Assembly: GCF_039539965.1 (NCBI RefSeq)
Contig: NZ_BAABED010000001.1
Location: forward strand, 992,001-1,056,000
Length of the DNA: 64,000 nt
Origin: Arthrobacter methylotrophus
Lineage (GTDB): Bacteria; Actinomycetota; Actinomycetes; Actinomycetales; Micrococcaceae
Direction of reading: 5' to 3'
The notes under the pieces were generated by a model that was not told where the DNA came from, did not search any database, and saw nothing but the letters and a program-made list of their open reading frames with translations. The position numbers and the translations under genes were made by a program. Shown here piece by piece: positions 25,625-35,813 of the stretch. The stretch's first letter is position 1. Every line of letters starts with the position of its first letter.

Positions 25625-26863
25625 CTACCTGTCCAGACTTATAGCTTGCGCTTTGGCAGGCAGCAGCCTGGACGCCGGAACTAGAAGACCGAAGAAGAGC
25701 AGCGCTTCGCTGAGTGCCATACCAAGGGCAACACCAGGGACATTCGACCCCAAGCCTGCTACGACCATGAACGCGACGCCGATCGACGCCGACAGTCCGG
25801 TCCACAAGAGGACGGTCTTCTGGTGACCGGCGGGAATGAGAAGGTTCCTGATCAGGGGAGTGGAAGCCGAGAGGAAAAAGAAGGAAAGCCCGTAGAACGC
25901 AGACGTCAAGGAGTCTGCCTTGACTGGATCGCCGAACAGGATCCCGGAAGCCCAGGGCCCCAGGAAACCGAGTCCGAGGGCCCCGGCCGCCCCGAGGACG
26001 AGGTGGGTCACGAGCGCAACTTCGTGCCGCCGTCGTGCGCCTTCCGGCTTGCCCTCAAGCGTCCAACTTTGGAAGGTGTTTCCGACGGCCACAACGCTGA
26101 ATAGCCCGAAGCGGTAGATGCTGTCGGCGGAGGCAAAACCGGCGGTGGCGGTCGCCAAGGGGACGGTCGCAGTCGCAATCGGGACGGGGGAGGAGGCATA
26201 AGCACTACCGGCAAAGTTGATTGCGGCCGTTCCCGCTTCGGGAAGGATTTCGCGGACGACGTTTGCCGGACGTCGAGGGAACCAGGTCCCGGGTTCCCCG
26301 AATCGCAACTGGAATGCCACGGAGGCTGTAATGGTCGCGAGAACAGCCAAGACGCCGTAAATCCAAATCTGGCCCGTGGCGATAATCAAGGGCACGCTGA
26401 GTAACGCTCCGCAAAAACGGGGGATTGTGTCGTAAAGCGCAAGGATTCGCGGCTGACCGGTCCCGATGCCGTACCAAGCCGGCGAGAATCCCGTCAGGGC
26501 GGTGGACCACGCCATAGTGACCGCGTCGAGGCGGTAACCATCGTGTGCCACGAAGGCGGCGATGATGCTCATAATGGGGAGGACCAGAACGCCAATGACG
26601 ATTCGCGTCCGCATGCTTTTTGAATAGATCGACGCGCGGTCGTGTGGCTCCCGGCTCCGGGCGACGGACACAGGCCCCGAGATGTTCCAGCTCCACAGGA
26701 TAATCGTAGCGGCGAACACTCCGATTGCCTGGCCGGAGGTAATGCTCGACCAACCTGGCGCGCCTGCGACCCGGGAAATAACGGGCAGCAAAAGGAATGG
26801 CAGAACCAACGTGAGCAGGGGGAGCAGCGTGAAGCCAGCGAGTCGAAGCAACACGGGTTTCAT
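25625..26863 (-). CDS. Polysaccharide flippase (Wzx/MOP type)
   Basis: A 412-residue, almost wholly hydrophobic protein with about 12 predicted helices, fitting the MOP superfamily of lipid-linked oligosaccharide flippases. It opens the reverse operon, upstream of four glycosyltransferase genes. With Wzm/Wzt 8 kb away, the region encodes two distinct export routes. No Wzy polymerase was recognised, although the DUF6541 protein could occupy that niche. The ribosome site (AGGAC) is weak. Confidence 0.8.
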   Translation of the reverse strand: MKPVLLRLAGFTLLPLLTLVLPFLLLPVISRVAGAPGWSSITSGQAIGVFAATIILWSWNISGPVSVARSREPHDRASIYSKSMRTRIVIGVLVLPIMSIIAAFVAHDGYRLDAVTMAWSTALTGFSPAWYGIGTGQPRILALYDTIPRFCGALLSVPLIIATGQIWIYGVLAVLATITASVAFQLRFGEPGTWFPRRPANVVREILPEAGTAAINFAGSAYASSPVPIATATVPLATATAGFASADSIYRFGLFSVVAVGNTFQSWTLEGKPEGARRRHEVALVTHLVLGAAGALGLGFLGPWASGILFGDPVKADSLTSAFYGLSFFFLSASTPLIRNLLIPAGHQKTVLLWTGLSASIGVAFMVVAGLGSNVPGVALGMALSEALLFFGLLVPASRLLPAKAQAISLDR

Positions 26864-26967
26864 TACTTGTGGGTCCTATTGCTCGATTGCGTGACCTTTC
26901 GATGATACGCGATTACGCCCCGCCCCCCGGGTGGCCGCGGCCGCCCGACCTACCCAGCCAACTCGCC

Positions 26968-26973
26968 TAGAGT
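26968..26973 (+). promoter_or_regulatory. -10 box (TAGAGT) of a leaderless gene
   Basis: TAGAGT ends 7 bases before the ATG at 26981, and there is no ribosome-binding sequence. It lies in the divergent gap after the flippase start. Confidence 0.55.
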
Positions 26974-26980
26974 GGACTGC

Positions 26981-27751
26981 ATGAACGATTCGACGACACC
27001 GGAGGGTCAAGCAATCCGTGTGAGTGTCTGCCTTGCGGCCTACAAGGGATCCCGCTATATCGAAGAGCAGATTGACTCCATCCTCCGGGACCTTGGACCC
27101 AACGATGAATTGGTAGTTGTGGACGACGCCTCGCCGGATGACACGGCTGCCGTGGTCAAGAGGATCACGGATCCGCGGATCCGCTTCGTCGCATCGTCAG
27201 TCAATAAAGGGTATGTACGGACCTTTGAGCAGGCGGTGGGCTTGAGCCGGGGCGAGTTCATCATGCTTTCCGACCAAGACGACGTATGGATCCCGGGTCG
27301 GGTGGAACTCATGTTGACGGCGCTGGAGGACCACAAGGTTGTTGCCGGGAACTTCGATGTCCTCGGTGGAGGACCGCGCCCGTGGATCCCACGCCTTCGG
27401 GCGTCGGACTCGACGAGGCACCTCGCCAACTTGTTCGCAATCCTGATTGGTTACCGCGCCTACTATGGATGCGCGATGGGGATCCGCCGGGACGCGCTGA
27501 GCTACTTTGTGCCGATTCCCGGCTACGTCCATGAGTCCCATGATCTTTGGCTTGCCATCTGCGGCAATGTTGCGCAATCGATCCGTCATTTGGATGATTC
27601 GATCATCCTTCGGCGCCTGCATGACGAGAACCAAACACCGGCCGGGTGGAGATCGCTGTCACGAATCGTGAAAGCACGGTTCATGATCCTCCGCTTGGTG
27701 TTCGAAGCAGTCCGCAGGGTACGCGGGGCTGACCGAGCGCTTGCCGCGTAA
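26981..27751 (+). CDS. Family 2 glycosyltransferase
   Basis: A 256-residue GT-A enzyme: VSVCLAAYKGSRYIEEQIDSI, LVVVDDASPDDT, the metal motif MLSDQDDVWIPGR near residue 85, and the acceptor-side HESHDLWLAICGN. It resembles rhamnosyl- and other glycosyltransferases of O-antigen-type clusters. The ATG at 26981 is preferred over GTG at 26972 because the former gives a leaderless message. It lies 34 bases upstream of rmlB, although rmlB has its own -10-like box. Confidence 0.83.
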   Translation: MNDSTTPEGQAIRVSVCLAAYKGSRYIEEQIDSILRDLGPNDELVVVDDASPDDTAAVVKRITDPRIRFVASSVNKGYVRTFEQAVGLSRGEFIMLSDQDDVWIPGRVELMLTALEDHKVVAGNFDVLGGGPRPWIPRLRASDSTRHLANLFAILIGYRAYYGCAMGIRRDALSYFVPIPGYVHESHDLWLAICGNVAQSIRHLDDSIILRRLHDENQTPAGWRSLSRIVKARFMILRLVFEAVRRVRGADRALAA

Positions 27752-27773
27752 GCGAGCGAAGCGCGCCGTTCGG

Positions 27774-28784
<1,011 letters not shown>

Positions 28785-28787
28785 GCG

Positions 28788-30197
28788 ATGACGCTCGAAT
28801 TCTCGAAACCACTTGCCGCGCACCAAACTCCGATTCCCGGCGTCGTGCTCTACGACCTGCCTGTCCACGGCGACAACCGCGGCTGGTTCAAGGAAAACTG
28901 GCAGCGTGAAAAGATGGTGGCACTCGGCTTGCCGGATTTCCGTCCGGTGCAGAACAACATCTCGTTTAATGAGAAGGCCGGAACAACGCGGGGCATCCAC
29001 GCCGAGCCTTGGGACAAGTTTATCTCGGTAGCCACAGGCCGGATATTCGGCGCTTGGGTCGACCTCAGGGAGGGGCCGTCGTTCGGTGCGGTCTTTACCG
29101 CGGAACTCGATCCCAGTCAGGCAATCTTCATTCCCCGCGGCGTGGGCAACGCGTTCCAAACGCTCGAGGACAACACGGCTTACACTTACCTCGTCAACGA
29201 CCATTGGTCGGCCGACGCCCAGAGCCAATACACCTTCTTGAACCTCGCCGACGAAACCGCGGCCATTGCCTGGCCGGTGCCGTTGGACCAAGCGGAGCTC
29301 TCGGACAAGGACAAGGCGCATCCGCGCCTGGCTGATGTGGCACCGATGCCGGCCAAGAAGATCCTCGTGGTTGGGGCCAACGGCCAGCTTGGCAAGGCCT
29401 TGCGGGAACTGTACGAAGGCGACGCTACCGCGGAGTTTGTCGGGCGTGCCGACTTTGACCTGTCCAAGGAAGAATCATTCGGGGGACGCAACTGGAGGAA
29501 CTACTCGACGATCATCAACGCGGCCGCCTACACAGCCGTCGATGCAGCTGAAAGCGCCGACGGCAGGAAAGCTGCCTGGGAAGCGAACGTCGCTGCAGTC
29601 ACCCGGCTGGCAAGGACAGCTGTCGAGTTTGATGTGACCTTGGTCCACATTTCTTCGGACTACGTCTTTGACGGCACCAGCGAGACGCACAGTGAGGACG
29701 AACCGTTCACTCCGTTGGGAGTTTACGGCCAGACCAAGGCCGCCGGTGACGCGGTCGCCAGCGTGGTTCCTCGGCATTACATCGTACGTACTAGTTGGGT
29801 GATCGGCGAAGGGAATAACTTCGTCCGGACCATGGCCTCCCTCGCGAACCGCGGAGTCAAGCCGAGCGTCGTCAACGACCAGATCGGGCGGCTTACCTTC
29901 ACGGAAGATATTGCGGCAGGAATCAAGCACCTCCTGGATTCGAACGCTCCCTATGGCATATACAACATCAGCAACGATGGCGAACCGCAGTCATGGGCGG
30001 AGATCGCTGGAGAGGTCTACGCACTGTGCGGCGCATCGGCGGCCGACGTCACAGGAGTAAGCACCGAACAGTACTTCTCCGGCAAAGCCGCGGCGCCGCG
30101 TCCGCTGAGGAGCACTCTCGATTTGGGCAAGATCAAGGATGCCGGATTCGTTCCGGCCAGCAGCGCGGACAGACTAGCTGCGTACCTTCGGGGTTAG
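28788..30197 (+). CDS. rmlCD: RmlC-RmlD fusion: dTDP-4-keto-rhamnose 3,5-epimerase / reductase
   Basis: A 469-residue protein joining two enzymes that are usually separate. Residues about 1-185 form an RmlC-type cupin (GVVLYDLPVHGDNRGWFKENW, TRGIHAEPWDKF with the active-site His, PRGVGNAFQTLED). Residues about 190-469 form RmlD (ILVVGANGQLGKAL, HISSDYVFDGTS, YGQTKAAGD, RTSWVIGEGNNFV). Together they would convert dTDP-4-keto-6-deoxyglucose to dTDP-L-rhamnose. In the cupin, the usual tyrosine after the last strands (APY or DYY in ordinary RmlC) appears as DHW, judged by eye. No separate rmlC or rmlD gene is in the window. Confidence 0.92.
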   Translation: MTLEFSKPLAAHQTPIPGVVLYDLPVHGDNRGWFKENWQREKMVALGLPDFRPVQNNISFNEKAGTTRGIHAEPWDKFISVATGRIFGAWVDLREGPSFGAVFTAELDPSQAIFIPRGVGNAFQTLEDNTAYTYLVNDHWSADAQSQYTFLNLADETAAIAWPVPLDQAELSDKDKAHPRLADVAPMPAKKILVVGANGQLGKALRELYEGDATAEFVGRADFDLSKEESFGGRNWRNYSTIINAAAYTAVDAAESADGRKAAWEANVAAVTRLARTAVEFDVTLVHISSDYVFDGTSETHSEDEPFTPLGVYGQTKAAGDAVASVVPRHYIVRTSWVIGEGNNFVRTMASLANRGVKPSVVNDQIGRLTFTEDIAAGIKHLLDSNAPYGIYNISNDGEPQSWAEIAGEVYALCGASAADVTGVSTEQYFSGKAAAPRPLRSTLDLGKIKDAGFVPASSADRLAAYLRG

Positions 30198-30206
30198 TTG
30201 ATACGA

Positions 30207-30259
30207 CCAAACAATAAAGGTCTGGCCAGGCGTTGCCTGGCCAGACCTTTATTGTTTGG
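30207..30259. terminator. Bidirectional terminator with a perfect 25-bp stem
   Basis: The arms 30207-30231 and 30235-30259 are exact reverse complements with a 3-base loop (GTT). It lies 9 bases after the rmlCD stop and before the stop of the convergent DUF2142 gene. The lower stem is AT-rich, giving T-rich ends on both strands. Confidence 0.85.
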
Positions 30260-30295
30260 CTTTTCCGTGCCGGTTGGCGTTTCCCGATGGCCTGC

Positions 30296-31972
30296 TTACT
30301 TGGCTGCGTCGCTTGACTGGCGGCGTGCCGCCCAGTGCAGCGCGCGGCTGACGGGGGCCGGGAGGAAAGGCAGCCCAGGGTACAGGAAGTGATAAAGCTT
30401 GGAAGCCGCAAACACCAGCGCAATTGCGAAAAGCAACGTGAGAACCTCCCAAGAGAGAGGCGGCTGCCAATCCGGCTTTGTGAACATCACCAGCCAGTTC
30501 GCGAAATCCGGTATGCCCACGACGTAGCGTCGCAAGATGTACACGAAACCGTAAACGTGGGCGACACACGCAGCCCAAAGCAGGATCTTCGTCAGCGTCC
30601 GACTGGTGAGATTGGCTTGGAATTTACGGAAGCGCAACGCCAGCCCGGCCGAAATGACCGCGATGGCGAACAACGGCAGGCTGTACCGACCCTGCCAAAT
30701 AAACCCGCTGCTCGTGACTAGGGCGGCCTGAACCAAAGCCGGAACCACGGCTAGCATCCCAATGGCCGCCCAGAAACCTAATTGCAATCGTGCGGGGCGC
30801 ATCAGGAAGACCATCAACAGGAGGGCAATGAGCAGCATATTCCAGAACATCAGGACGGCTTGGGGCACAGGAGCGTCAAGCCATCCCGCAACGCCGATGT
30901 ACTGATTCACGAAATCGAAGGACCGGTCAAGCATCGTCACAAAGGCGTTGGAGGGACGGAGACCCTCGACAGCGTTGGATATACCGGCAGGTGCTTCGCC
31001 GGCAGACGGGGGCGCCGCCAACATGACGAAGTTCCAAATAACCCCCAGAGCCACTCCGATTGCGGACAGCCCCGCAACGATGAGCAAGAGGCGGTTGCGG
31101 AAAATCGCGACGATGTCGGCTCCCCGGAAGAAGAGGCAAGCCACAATCGCTCCGCAAAGTAGCCACAACAAGGAGACATTCCTTGTATTGGCCAACGTCG
31201 CGGCTGAAACTCCGACTGCCAGGATGCCGGGACGAGCAAGGTGGAGCTTCCTTGAGTTCTCAAGGACAGAGACCAAGCCGCAGAACGCCGCCATCGATGC
31301 TGCGACTTCGAGCGAGTTTGGATTGACTCCGGTAGCCAGAAAGAAGACCATGGGCGTCGTGGCCACTGCGGCTGCGACCATGGGCCACTTGGGATGGCGG
31401 AGCCTGGACAATGCGGTGAAACCGGCGGCGTAGAAAGCTGCGGACATGAGTCCACTGACGATCCGCATGGCAAAGATTGCTGGAGCTCCGGACATGAACA
31501 GGCTGGGGAGTCCGACGAACCAATAGTAGAGGGGGTTATACAAGCCCGCTGATGTCACGCCGATGGTGGTGTAAGTGTCATCGACCGGGATATCAGGTGC
31601 GCAACCCGCGGGTTGCGCCTTGAGAAATGCAAAGCAGCGCTGGGAATCAATGTTGGCAATATAGGACGGAACCTGGACGTGGATGCCGTTGCCATAAGAT
31701 TCGCCGGGCGCCGGGAAGAACTGGCCCCGCGCCACGGCTGCCGCCTTGATCGTGTGAGCCGGCTCATCGGGATAGGCCATCAGGGGTGTGGCGAGGATCC
31801 ATAAGGAAATCAGCGCGGCCAACAGTGCAAAGATCCGGATGAAGAATCCGAAGCCAGCCTTGGTAGCAGGCGATACATTTCGACCGCGGGACCGGAACCG
31901 TCCCGAAGGCCGGAGCTCTTGTTCCGAAGCCCCGAGACGAGTGGGGCCCTTGGTCGCTGGTTGATTGATCAT
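30296..31972 (-). CDS. DUF2142 polytopic membrane protein
   Basis: A 558-residue protein with about 11-12 hydrophobic helices and the DUF2142 hallmark DEPAHTIKAAAVARGQF after the first helix. DUF2142 proteins resemble GT-C glycosyltransferases, and the acidic residue after helix 1 fits their catalytic loop. A role in transferring sugars outside the membrane from polyprenyl-phosphate donors is inferred. Its ATG overlaps the stop of the PstS-like gene (ATGA), so they are co-translated. A second member sits at 39217-40776 with an almost identical hallmark. Confidence 0.83.
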   Translation of the reverse strand: MINQPATKGPTRLGASEQELRPSGRFRSRGRNVSPATKAGFGFFIRIFALLAALISLWILATPLMAYPDEPAHTIKAAAVARGQFFPAPGESYGNGIHVQVPSYIANIDSQRCFAFLKAQPAGCAPDIPVDDTYTTIGVTSAGLYNPLYYWFVGLPSLFMSGAPAIFAMRIVSGLMSAAFYAAGFTALSRLRHPKWPMVAAAVATTPMVFFLATGVNPNSLEVAASMAAFCGLVSVLENSRKLHLARPGILAVGVSAATLANTRNVSLLWLLCGAIVACLFFRGADIVAIFRNRLLLIVAGLSAIGVALGVIWNFVMLAAPPSAGEAPAGISNAVEGLRPSNAFVTMLDRSFDFVNQYIGVAGWLDAPVPQAVLMFWNMLLIALLLMVFLMRPARLQLGFWAAIGMLAVVPALVQAALVTSSGFIWQGRYSLPLFAIAVISAGLALRFRKFQANLTSRTLTKILLWAACVAHVYGFVYILRRYVVGIPDFANWLVMFTKPDWQPPLSWEVLTLLFAIALVFAASKLYHFLYPGLPFLPAPVSRALHWAARRQSSDAAK

Positions 31973-33033
31973 TTGTAGCTCCCGATCTTGTCAATCAGGA
32001 GTGAAGCATCCTGTAAAGATTGTTCGCTGGGAGAGGCCACTCCGGCGAAATACGTTGAGGAAACCTGACCGTCCGCGCCCACCACAAAGTGCGCCCACGA
32101 CTTCACAAGGGACGCAATCTGCCCGTTCTTGTAGCTGCTACAAAATGCCTGGTAGTTCACGTTCCCCAATGCATAGCCGTGGTCGGTGTTGTCTGGAAGA
32201 CGGAATTCGACTCCCGTCTCTCCCGTTGAAGTCATACCGTCTTGGACGGCTGCTGCCACGGAGTCTTTCGACATCCTGACGAAACTGCCGCCGAAGGACA
32301 ACAATGCTGTATCGAACCGGGACCCAATCGAAGCTGAATCCATGAAGGCGATTCCGCCGGCGGTATCGTCAACCATCTTCCCGAGGTCGCTGAAGTTCTT
32401 GACCTCTTGGCCGGCCGGGACCTTGGTCCACTTGCTGGTCACTCCTGTGGACCAGTTGGCGGAACGGGAGAGATAACGCGTGCTGGCGGAGGTCAAAGCT
32501 GAAGGAGCGCTTGCCGTCACGGGCACAATGGGTGCGTCCGGAAGCGTGGTTCCCGGGTTGATCGCCGCGATTGCCCCATCATTCCAGCGATTGATATTGC
32601 CGGAAAAAATCTTCGCGAGTACGTCCGGGTTGAGCTTGAGGCTTCGGATGCTTGGCATGTTGAAGACGACGCCGATTGAGGTCACCGAGGTGGGGATGCT
32701 GAATGCGCCGCCGGGGCCGCATTCGGCTTTCGTTGAGCCCTGCTGCTGTGCCGTCAACGGGGCGTCCAGTGCAGCGTAGTAGGCCTGGCCGTTTGCCAAC
32801 GCGTTAAGTCCGACGTCGGAGCCGTCCGGTGAGTAGCTCAACGACGTCGCTGGGTTGGTCTTCCGCCAGGCACTTGCCCAAGCACCGATCGGATCGCTTT
32901 GAATGGGACTTCCAATGGCGGTAAGCGCGCCGCGGATGTCTTGCTGCTTAGCGGGGGGACTGGCACAAGCGGCCAAACTGATGCCGAGGAACAGGAGGCA
33001 TCCTGTCGCTCGGCGAATCGACCGATGATGCAC
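31969..33033 (-). CDS. PstS-like phosphate-binding lipoprotein
   Basis: A 354-residue protein with a lipoprotein signal: a basic n-region, LLFLGISLAAC with the lipobox cysteine near residue 23. The mature part resembles the PstS periplasmic-binding fold (LTAIGSPIQSDPIGAWASAW, YSPDGSDVGLNAL, NPDVLAKIFSGNINRWND, FMDSASIG). Phosphate binding is the family role. No pstC, pstA or pstB is nearby. It is coupled by ATGA to a DUF2142 membrane protein instead, so it may bind another ligand or sense phosphate for wall glycan synthesis. Confidence 0.8.
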   Translation of the reverse strand: MHHRSIRRATGCLLFLGISLAACASPPAKQQDIRGALTAIGSPIQSDPIGAWASAWRKTNPATSLSYSPDGSDVGLNALANGQAYYAALDAPLTAQQQGSTKAECGPGGAFSIPTSVTSIGVVFNMPSIRSLKLNPDVLAKIFSGNINRWNDGAIAAINPGTTLPDAPIVPVTASAPSALTSASTRYLSRSANWSTGVTSKWTKVPAGQEVKNFSDLGKMVDDTAGGIAFMDSASIGSRFDTALLSFGGSFVRMSKDSVAAAVQDGMTSTGETGVEFRLPDNTDHGYALGNVNYQAFCSSYKNGQIASLVKSWAHFVVGADGQVSSTYFAGVASPSEQSLQDASLLIDKIGSYK

Positions 33034-33121
33034 CGGGGGTCCTTTCGATTACGGGTATAGCTGAGACTTGCGTCTTGATAACCCTAACGTCTCAACCTCC
33101 TCGCAATGAACCAAACCCCGC

Positions 33122-35551
33122 CTAGTACGTGAGCCCCTGGCAACCGAGTAAGGCGTTCCCGGAACTGAACTGCGCTATTCCGATGCCGTACGTGCACACC
33201 GTGTATCTGCCGCGCTGGGTGATGGGAACCTGTGTGGAGTAGCCATGGTTTCCGGTGATCTTGAAGGCGCTGTTGACATCTGGCCGGGCAAGATTGGCAC
33301 TGAAGGCGTAGCCCAGGCGGGTTCCGTCAGGATAAGTGATGTAGACGTGCACCGGAGTGGATGAGCCCGGCACTGCCGGATCGTAGGTCCATCCGGTGGC
33401 CTTGATATTTGCTTGTGTTGACACCGTGGCAACGCCCACGGAATCAAGGTAGCCGTTAGGAATCGGCGTGTTTGTGACTTGGATGCTCATGCAGCCCAAC
33501 GACGTGTTGCCGGACGCGAGCGGGGCCACGGGAATGGCGTAGGCGCAGGCGGTATACGTGCCGGTGGTGGTGACCGGGAGCGATGCGCTGAAGCCATGGT
33601 CACCCGCAATCCCGAAAACATTGTTCAGGTCCGGCCTGGCTTGGTTTGCCGTGAACGCCGTTCCCACGTTGCTGCCGTCCGGAGCTCGGACATAGACGTG
33701 CACAGGAATGCTGGCCGCGGGGTTGCTTGGGTCGAATGCCCAGCCAGTTGCAACTACGTTTGCGGACCCCGGGGTCTGGTCGACTCGGATCGAGTCGTAG
33801 TAGCCCATGGGCGGCGGGTTGGAACCGACGGTGATGTCTTTGCAGCCGAGCCCGGTGTTGTAGTACTGCCCGATCGCGTACATGCATACGTGGTAATTGC
33901 CGGCTTTGCTCAGACTGATCGACTTGTCGAAGCCATGGTTGGAGCCGTATCCGGTGGCGGTTCCCACATCCGGTCTCGGGATGTTGGCCGTAATGCGGTA
34001 CCCCGTGGTCTGACCGCCGGGATCAGTCACGTACGCATCAGCGAAGGAAGCGGTCGTGGAGTTGGCGCGATCGATTGCCCAGCCGGACAAACGAAGGGAA
34101 ACCTCGGTTGGGGTCCGGATTTGCGTCAGCGAATCAAAGGAACCGATCGGCGGTTCGACGCCCGCTGCCTGGTAGCTCTTGCAACCCAGATCGACATTGC
34201 CGTTGACGCTGACCGCCGTGGCGCACACCTTGTATGTCCCGGATTTGGTGATCTGGATACTGTTGTCGAAGCCGTGGGCTGGTCCGTAGCCAAAGGCGTT
34301 GTCAACATCAGGCCTATAGGTGTTGGCCGTGAAGGAATATGCAGCGGTCGCGTTGCTCGGATCTGTCACGGAGATATTGACTGGAGTCGAAACCCAGGGC
34401 TGCGAGAGGTCGACCGACCAGCCGGTGACCTTGAGATAGGCGGATGTAGTGTCTCGGACCAGCGAGAGCGAATCAAAGGAACCCCTTGCCGGGTTGCCCG
34501 CAAACCGTTGGAGGGAGGCATAGTCACCGTTCCAGACGTTCGAGTCACCATTGAGCGGCCCGGTGCTGCTGTATTGCCAGACGCTGTAGCTTGGCCAGTT
34601 CGATGGCGTTCCGATTGCCGTGTTGGTGGTGTACGCGGCAATCCAGAGGGGGTAGTCGCTGAACCCGGTTGCGTCGCCGGTGCACGTCTGCCACCAGTCG
34701 GTCGTGGAATAGATCATGGGGTATCGGCCGGTGAGGGAGCGGACAGTATCGCCGAAGTTGTGGATCCAAGTGATGAGTGCAGAAGGCGACATTCCGTAGC
34801 AGCTGTTGGTGCCTACGTAGGAAGGTGCGTATTCGATGTCGAGGACTGGTGGCATGGTGGCGCCGTCCGAGGTCCAGCCGCCGCCGTTTTGCACGAAGTA
34901 GTTTGCTTGGTCCGCGCCGGAGGACCAGCTTGGGATCGCGAAATGGTATGCGCCACGGATCATCCCGACGCTGCGCGAGCCGTTGTACTGCGAGGCGTAG
35001 CTCGGGCTTGTGTAGTAGTTCCCCTCGGTCGCTTTGACGTAGGCGAAGCGCGCGCCCATGTTCCATTGCTGCTGCCAGTCGACTGATGGTTGGTAGGAAC
35101 TGACGTCAAGGCCCTGGATGCCGAAGGGCGGCGTCCAGCTACTCTGCGCCGTGAGCAGGCCTTGCACGCGCGCGGAGCGTTGTCCCATTTGCGCGCCACC
35201 GGGACCCGCGGCTTTCCGCATTGCGGCCCGCCGCTCTTCATCACTTTGGCTCGTCGCGGAAGGCGGGGTTGCGGGCGTCACGCTTTGGGAGGAGGACGAC
35301 GTCGGAGGGGCGGTTCCCGGCCTGGTAGCGGTGGGGGTGGTGGTCGCCCCGGGCGAAGGGGCCGGCGTCGGCGCGGAAGTCGCCGTGGGGGATGATGCGG
35401 AAGGAGAGGGTGCCGGAGTTGCCGTAGCCGCGAGCGCCGTCGTCGCAGAAAGCAGCAGGGTGGCCGCGGTACACAGCACCGCCAAAGCAACATCCTGGGC
35501 TCGGCGTCCCCGGAACGTGGAGTTGGCTGCTCTTTGTTGAGTGGTCTTCAT
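33122..35551 (-). CDS. Secreted GH25 muramidase with four C-terminal repeats
   Basis: An 809-residue protein from the ATG at 35551 (GGAG 7 bases upstream). In order: a signal peptide ending near ALA (about 40), a Pro/Thr/Ser-rich linker to about 95, then a GH25 lysozyme domain (about 145-345). The latter has GLDVSSYQPSVDW, AYVKATEG and the acidic motif LDIEYAPS. Four ~110-residue repeats follow, each opening with G(S/Y)xDS and carrying GW...D, ARPDVN-like, HGF/HGY and a paired-cysteine block (YxxCxYAI...LGC). GH25 cuts the muramic acid bonds of peptidoglycan; the repeats probably bind the wall. It is followed in the same direction by the PstS-like gene. Confidence 0.9.
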   Translation of the reverse strand: MKTTQQRAANSTFRGRRAQDVALAVLCTAATLLLSATTALAATATPAPSPSASSPTATSAPTPAPSPGATTTPTATRPGTAPPTSSSSQSVTPATPPSATSQSDEERRAAMRKAAGPGGAQMGQRSARVQGLLTAQSSWTPPFGIQGLDVSSYQPSVDWQQQWNMGARFAYVKATEGNYYTSPSYASQYNGSRSVGMIRGAYHFAIPSWSSGADQANYFVQNGGGWTSDGATMPPVLDIEYAPSYVGTNSCYGMSPSALITWIHNFGDTVRSLTGRYPMIYSTTDWWQTCTGDATGFSDYPLWIAAYTTNTAIGTPSNWPSYSVWQYSSTGPLNGDSNVWNGDYASLQRFAGNPARGSFDSLSLVRDTTSAYLKVTGWSVDLSQPWVSTPVNISVTDPSNATAAYSFTANTYRPDVDNAFGYGPAHGFDNSIQITKSGTYKVCATAVSVNGNVDLGCKSYQAAGVEPPIGSFDSLTQIRTPTEVSLRLSGWAIDRANSTTASFADAYVTDPGGQTTGYRITANIPRPDVGTATGYGSNHGFDKSISLSKAGNYHVCMYAIGQYYNTGLGCKDITVGSNPPPMGYYDSIRVDQTPGSANVVATGWAFDPSNPAASIPVHVYVRAPDGSNVGTAFTANQARPDLNNVFGIAGDHGFSASLPVTTTGTYTACAYAIPVAPLASGNTSLGCMSIQVTNTPIPNGYLDSVGVATVSTQANIKATGWTYDPAVPGSSTPVHVYITYPDGTRLGYAFSANLARPDVNSAFKITGNHGYSTQVPITQRGRYTVCTYGIGIAQFSSGNALLGCQGLTY
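33205..34482 (-). repeat. Four tandem ~110-codon repeats in the muramidase gene
   Basis: Four divergent copies encode segments starting RGSFDSLSLVR, IGSFDSLTQIR, MGYYDSIRVDQ and NGYLDSVGVAT. Each has a conserved pair of cysteines near its end, suggesting one disulfide per unit. Boundaries are approximate. Confidence 0.8.
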
Positions 35552-35741
35552 TGCTTCGCTCCACACGAGATTACCGGCCCCCGATAGGGCGGTACCGGAT
35601 CATTTCCGCCGTGCGACATCCGGCGGCTGGCAGTTGTAAGGCTGAATTTGAAGCCCACCATAACACCGATGTGCAAGATGATGCTAATGTGGCCAATGGG
35701 ATTTCTGTGGCTTGCTGGCTTTGCGCTGCAGTCGAACGTGA

Positions 35742-35789
35742 AAACATTTCCGCCCTGGTCCGCGAGTGCGGACCAGGGCGGAAATGTTT
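35742..35789. terminator. Hairpin terminator with a perfect 22-bp stem
   Basis: The arms 35742-35763 and 35768-35789 match exactly around a 4-base loop. It lies 24 bases beyond the stop of the deacetylase gene (minus strand) and upstream of the muramidase gene, so it isolates the two. Each end is AAA/TTT, giving a short U tract. Confidence 0.83.
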
Positions 35790-35813
35790 CTGCCTCGGGA
35801 AAGCTTCAGGCGA

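Noticed and set aside
35552..35741. Riboswitch in the muramidase leader (minus strand)
   Set aside because: Two short GC stems can be drawn, but the conserved c-di-AMP (ydaO) motifs were not found.
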